Shown here one piece after another: positions 61,605-64,000 of a stretch of 64,000 nt of DNA. Below the pieces are notes generated by a model that did not search any database, was not told the origin of the DNA, and worked only from the letters and a program-made list of their open reading frames with translations. This DNA is from VAZQ01 sp963721005 (GTDB taxonomy: Bacteria; Pseudomonadota; Alphaproteobacteria; Rhizobiales; Xanthobacteraceae). Numbering within the stretch: position 1 is the first letter of the stretch; every line of letters begins with the position of its first letter. A program made the position numbers and the translations under genes. The stretch covers positions 1,736,001 to 1,800,000 of the forward strand of contig CAVRHR010000003.1 in the NCBI GenBank assembly GCA_963721005.1, written 5' to 3'.

Positions 61605-62206
61605 GCGCGGCCCTGCACCATGCCGACGGACTGCGCCGTTGCCCCTGGGCCGGTCAGGACCCGCTCTATGTGACCTATCACGACACCGAATGGGGCGTGC
61701 CGGAGCGCGACGACCGCGCGCTCTACGAGAAGCTGATGCTGGACGGCTTCCAGGCCGGCCTCTCCTGGATCACCATCCTGCGCAAGCGCGACAATTTCCG
61801 CCGCGCCTTCGACGGCTTCGTGCCGGAGAAGATCGCCCGCTACAGCCCGGCCAAGATCGAGCGGCTGATGCAGGACGCCGGCATCGTGCGCAACCGCATG
61901 AAGATCGAGGGCGCCGTGCTCTCCGCCCGTGCCTATCTCGAGGTCATGGAGAAGGAGCAGGGCTTCGCACGGCTGCTGTGGGATTTCCTCGACGGACAGC
62001 CGAAGATGAACGCATTCCGCAGCATCAAACAGGTGCCGGCCGAGACGCCGCTGTCGCGGCAGATCTCCAAGGAGCTCAAGCGTCGCGGCTTCAAGTTCTG
62101 TGGCCCCACCATCGTGTATGCCTTCATGCAAGCGGTCGGCATGGTCAACGATCATCTGGTGAGCTGTCACCGGCACGCGGCCCTGCAGCCGCGCACCAAA
62201 TCATGA
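61601..62206 (+). CDS. tag: 3-methyladenine DNA glycosylase I
   Basis: 201 residues; the ATG overlaps the ygfZ stop. 'RRCPWAGQDPLYVTYHDTEW' (Cys and His zinc ligands), 'FEKLMLDGFQAGLSWITIL'-like segment (LYEKLMLDGFQAGLSWITIL), 'RRAFDGFVPEKIARY' and 'FVGPTIVYAFMQAVGMVNDH'-like (KFCGPTIVYAFMQAVGMVND) with the final H...C...H are family landmarks. Removes 3-methyladenine from DNA. Coupled to the HD gene by an ATGA overlap. Confidence 0.97.
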   Translation: MSAALHHADGLRRCPWAGQDPLYVTYHDTEWGVPERDDRALYEKLMLDGFQAGLSWITILRKRDNFRRAFDGFVPEKIARYSPAKIERLMQDAGIVRNRMKIEGAVLSARAYLEVMEKEQGFARLLWDFLDGQPKMNAFRSIKQVPAETPLSRQISKELKRRGFKFCGPTIVYAFMQAVGMVNDHLVSCHRHAALQPRTKS

Positions 62207-62814
62207 ACGCTCGGCGCGCCGTGCGCGCGGCCCCGCGGGCGTGGCAGCGCATGCTGTCGGGACGCCGGCTCGACCTGCTCGATCCCTCGCCGCTGGATAT
62301 CGAGGTGGCGGATATCGCGCATGGGCTGGCGCGCGTGGCGCGCTGGAACGGCCAGACCGGAGGCGCCAACATCTACTCGGTCGCGCAGCATTCGCTCCTG
62401 GTCGAGACCATCGCGCGGCAACGCGTGCGCCTGAGCCGGCCGCATCGGCTGGCCGCGCTCCTGCACGATGCGCCCGAATACGTGATCGGCGACATGATCT
62501 CGCCGTTCAAGGCGGTGATCGGCGATGCCTACAAGACCGTCGAAGCGCGGCTGATGGCGGCGATCCATCTGCGCTTCGGCCTGCCGGCGGTGCTGCCGGC
62601 CGACCTGCTGGCGCTGATCAAGGCGGCCGACCGCGCCGCGGCCCATCTGGAGGCGAGGCGGCTCGCGGGCTTCGCCAAACCCGAGGCAGTCCGCTTCTTC
62701 GGCAGCCCGCCGCGCTTGTCGGCCGCGCTCGAACGGGACTACCTCACGCCCTGGCCGGCAGAGATCGCGCAGGCGCGCTATCTGGAGCGTTTCGGCCGGC
62801 TGGTCGGCGAGTGA
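62203..62814 (+). CDS. HD-domain hydrolase, YfbR-like
   Basis: 203 residues; ATG 62203 overlaps the tag stop. The HD ligands are in 'IYSVAQHSLLVETIARQ', 'RLAALLHDAPEYVIGDMISP' and 'LIKAADRAAAHLEARRLAG'. The layout matches 5'-deoxynucleotidases of the YfbR type that dephosphorylate dNMPs. It is the third gene of a coupled unit with ygfZ and tag, so a nucleotide or DNA hygiene role is plausible. Confidence 0.88.
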   Translation: MNARRAVRAAPRAWQRMLSGRRLDLLDPSPLDIEVADIAHGLARVARWNGQTGGANIYSVAQHSLLVETIARQRVRLSRPHRLAALLHDAPEYVIGDMISPFKAVIGDAYKTVEARLMAAIHLRFGLPAVLPADLLALIKAADRAAAHLEARRLAGFAKPEAVRFFGSPPRLSAALERDYLTPWPAEIAQARYLERFGRLVGE

Positions 62815-62880
62815 CGAGCCATCGCGGACGGTGACAGCGGAGGGGCATCGGCCTATATCGACCCTTCGAGAAGGACCGGC

Positions 62881-63387
62881 ATGATTCACGTTTGCTCCCT
62901 CGCCCGCCTGCACGAGACCGTCGCCCAGACCGGCGCCCGGCATGTAGTGACCTTGCTCAAGGACACCGACCTGGTGCAGCGACCCGGCGGCATCGTGTCG
63001 GAGAACCATCTCGTTCTCGGCATGGACGACATCACCGGACCGCTCGAAGGCTACGTGGCACCGGCCGACGAGCATGTCGGCCGGCTCCTGGATTTCGTGC
63101 GCGGCTGGGACCGGGCGGCGCCGCTGGTGATACACTGCTATGCCGGCATCAGCCGCTCCACGGCGGGCGCCTTCGTGGCGGCCTGTGCGCTCAATCCGCG
63201 TCGCGACGAAGCCACCATCGCGCGGGCGCTGCGCCTCGCCTCGCCGACCGCGACCCCCAATCACCGCATCGTGTGGCTGGCCGATCAGGCGCTCGGGCGA
63301 TCCGGCCGCATGACCTCTGCGATCGAGCATATCGGCCGGGGCGTGATGGCCTACGAGGCCGACCCGTTCCGGCTCGATCTGGAGTGA
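62881..63387 (+). CDS. Tyrosine-phosphatase-family protein
   Basis: 168 residues from ATG 62881. The P-loop reads 'PLVIHCYAGISRSTAGAFVA', i.e. H-C-x5-R-S. 'ATPNHRIVWLADQALGRSGR' follows as in small bacterial dual-specificity-like phosphatases of alphaproteobacteria. The general acid Asp may be in GMDDITGP. Cytoplasmic; target unknown. Follows the HD gene by 66 bases. Confidence 0.9.
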   Translation: MIHVCSLARLHETVAQTGARHVVTLLKDTDLVQRPGGIVSENHLVLGMDDITGPLEGYVAPADEHVGRLLDFVRGWDRAAPLVIHCYAGISRSTAGAFVAACALNPRRDEATIARALRLASPTATPNHRIVWLADQALGRSGRMTSAIEHIGRGVMAYEADPFRLDLE

Positions 63388-63430
63388 GCGCCGCGACCGC
63401 GCCGGCAACGGCACGTGGTATGATCCGCCA

Positions 63431-64000
63431 TGTCCGAGACCCCGCTCACACCGATCGAGATCGGGCTCACCGCCGCCATCGTGGCGGTCGAAGGCGATGA
63501 GCCGGCGATCCTGGTCGCAGGCGACGGCGGCAAGGATGAGCCGCGCGCCGGGCTGCCGTTCGGCCCGTTCGATCCGCTCGCCCACCGTACCTTCGAGATC
63601 GGGCTGCGGGCCTGGGTCGAGGCGCAGACCGGCCTCACCGTCGGCTATGTGGAGCAGCTCTACACGTTCGGCGACCGCGGGCGTCATGCGCGGCCCGGCG
63701 ATACCGGCGCCCACATGGTCTCGATCGGCTATCTGGCGCTCATCCGGCGGCCCGAGAACGTTTCGCCGCTGCGCGCCGCCGGCGCCGGCTTCGAGCCCTG
63801 GTATCGGTTCTTTCCGTGGGAGGACTGGCGCGAGCAGCGGCCGAAAATTCTCGATGCCACGATCCTGCCCTTGCTCACCGGATGGGCCGCGCGCTCGACA
63901 GCGGCCAGAGCCCGGCCGCGCGCTCGGCCGCGGCGAGCGGCTGCGCCTGTGCTTCGGCGACGGCGGCGCGCCCTGGGACGAGGAGAAGATCCTCGACCGC
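63431..64000 (+). CDS. NrtR-like / NUDIX-type NAD regulator, 5' part
   Basis: ATG 63431 opens MSETPLTPIEIGLTAAIVAV, then 'GLPFGPFDPLAHRTFEIGLR', 'AWVEAQTGLTVGYVEQLYTF' and 'GDRGRHARPGDTGAHMVSIG', the pattern of the Rhizobiales NAD regulator with a degenerate Nudix domain. After 'ILPLLTGWAA' (about 63900) the frame becomes Arg/Ala-rich. The +1 frame gives GRALGRGERLRLCFGDGGAP and WDEEKILDR, so a one-base error lies at about 63900-63930. The gene continues beyond the window. Confidence 0.8.

Noticed and set aside
62167..63714. 515-codon minus-strand frame over tag, HD and phosphatase genes
   Set aside because: It spans four well-supported plus-strand genes and has no recognisable domain.

Overview
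The window looks like chromosome of a Rhizobiales alphaproteobacterium, probably of the Bradyrhizobium / Xanthobacteraceae type. The reasons are the high GC content, orphan TctC/Bug binding proteins paired with LysR regulators, bacterial Ku with small companion proteins, TIGR02301, an NrtR-like NAD regulator and families of about 100-bp intergenic repeats. No database was searched; every name comes from reading the translations.

Layout. 1-2.8 kb: 5' part of a DUF3857 (transglutaminase-type) gene, then a frameshifted IS1182-family element with readable terminal repeats. 3.1-5.6 kb: LysR / TctC divergon plus a frameshifted cupin. 6.0-10.7 kb: leftward run of VOC protein, Asp-nucleophile hydrolase, MBL-fold lactonase, DJ-1/PfpI protein and two DoxX proteins. 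11.6-15.8 kb: rightward run of cytochrome P460, epoxide hydrolase, thioredoxin-like protein and Tat-exported hydrolase. Together these two runs look like a detoxification / redox locus. 16-24.2 kb: DUF1194, broken amidase, HbpS-like, deazaflavin-type oxidoreductase and carboxylesterase genes among repeats and remnants. 24.7-31.6 kb: small Cys protein, L,D-transpeptidase, P-loop kinase-like protein, a second LysR / TctC divergon and a GFA protein. 31.8-34.1 kb: broken membrane protein, cupin and otsA. 35.5-37.3 kb: a detached propeptide-like protein followed at once by an M14 carboxypeptidase. 37.5-47.7 kb: mostly small genes, including a ricin-type lectin, RHH and HTH proteins, phasin-like protein, Ku with companions and a PRC-barrel protein, plus remnants of IS200/IS605, IS256 and MFS genes. 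47.9-51 kb: an IS3 element with a 4-bp target duplication that cuts a nuclease-like gene, next to an Abi-alpha-like membrane protein. 51.35-64 kb, beyond tRNA-Pro(CGG): dense very high-GC housekeeping genes (tsaC, MetX-like hydrolase, phosphoesterase, D-2-hydroxyacid dehydrogenase, SRAP, NUDIX, TIGR02301, ygfZ, tag, HD hydrolase, tyrosine phosphatase, NrtR-like).

Overall, 1-51 kb is accessory and scarred, with three transposase families or their remnants, at least six remnants of solute-binding-protein genes and two repeat families. The part past the tRNA is compact core. About ten genes on both sides carry single-base frameshifts, so either decay or indel errors in the assembly must be considered.

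The best leads for something undescribed are the split propeptide / M14 / CFI-box pair, the Abi-alpha-like plus truncated nuclease pair beside tRNA-Pro, a composite repeat that joins a solute-binding-protein C-terminal tail to a palindromic element, and an SRAP protein without its conserved histidine.
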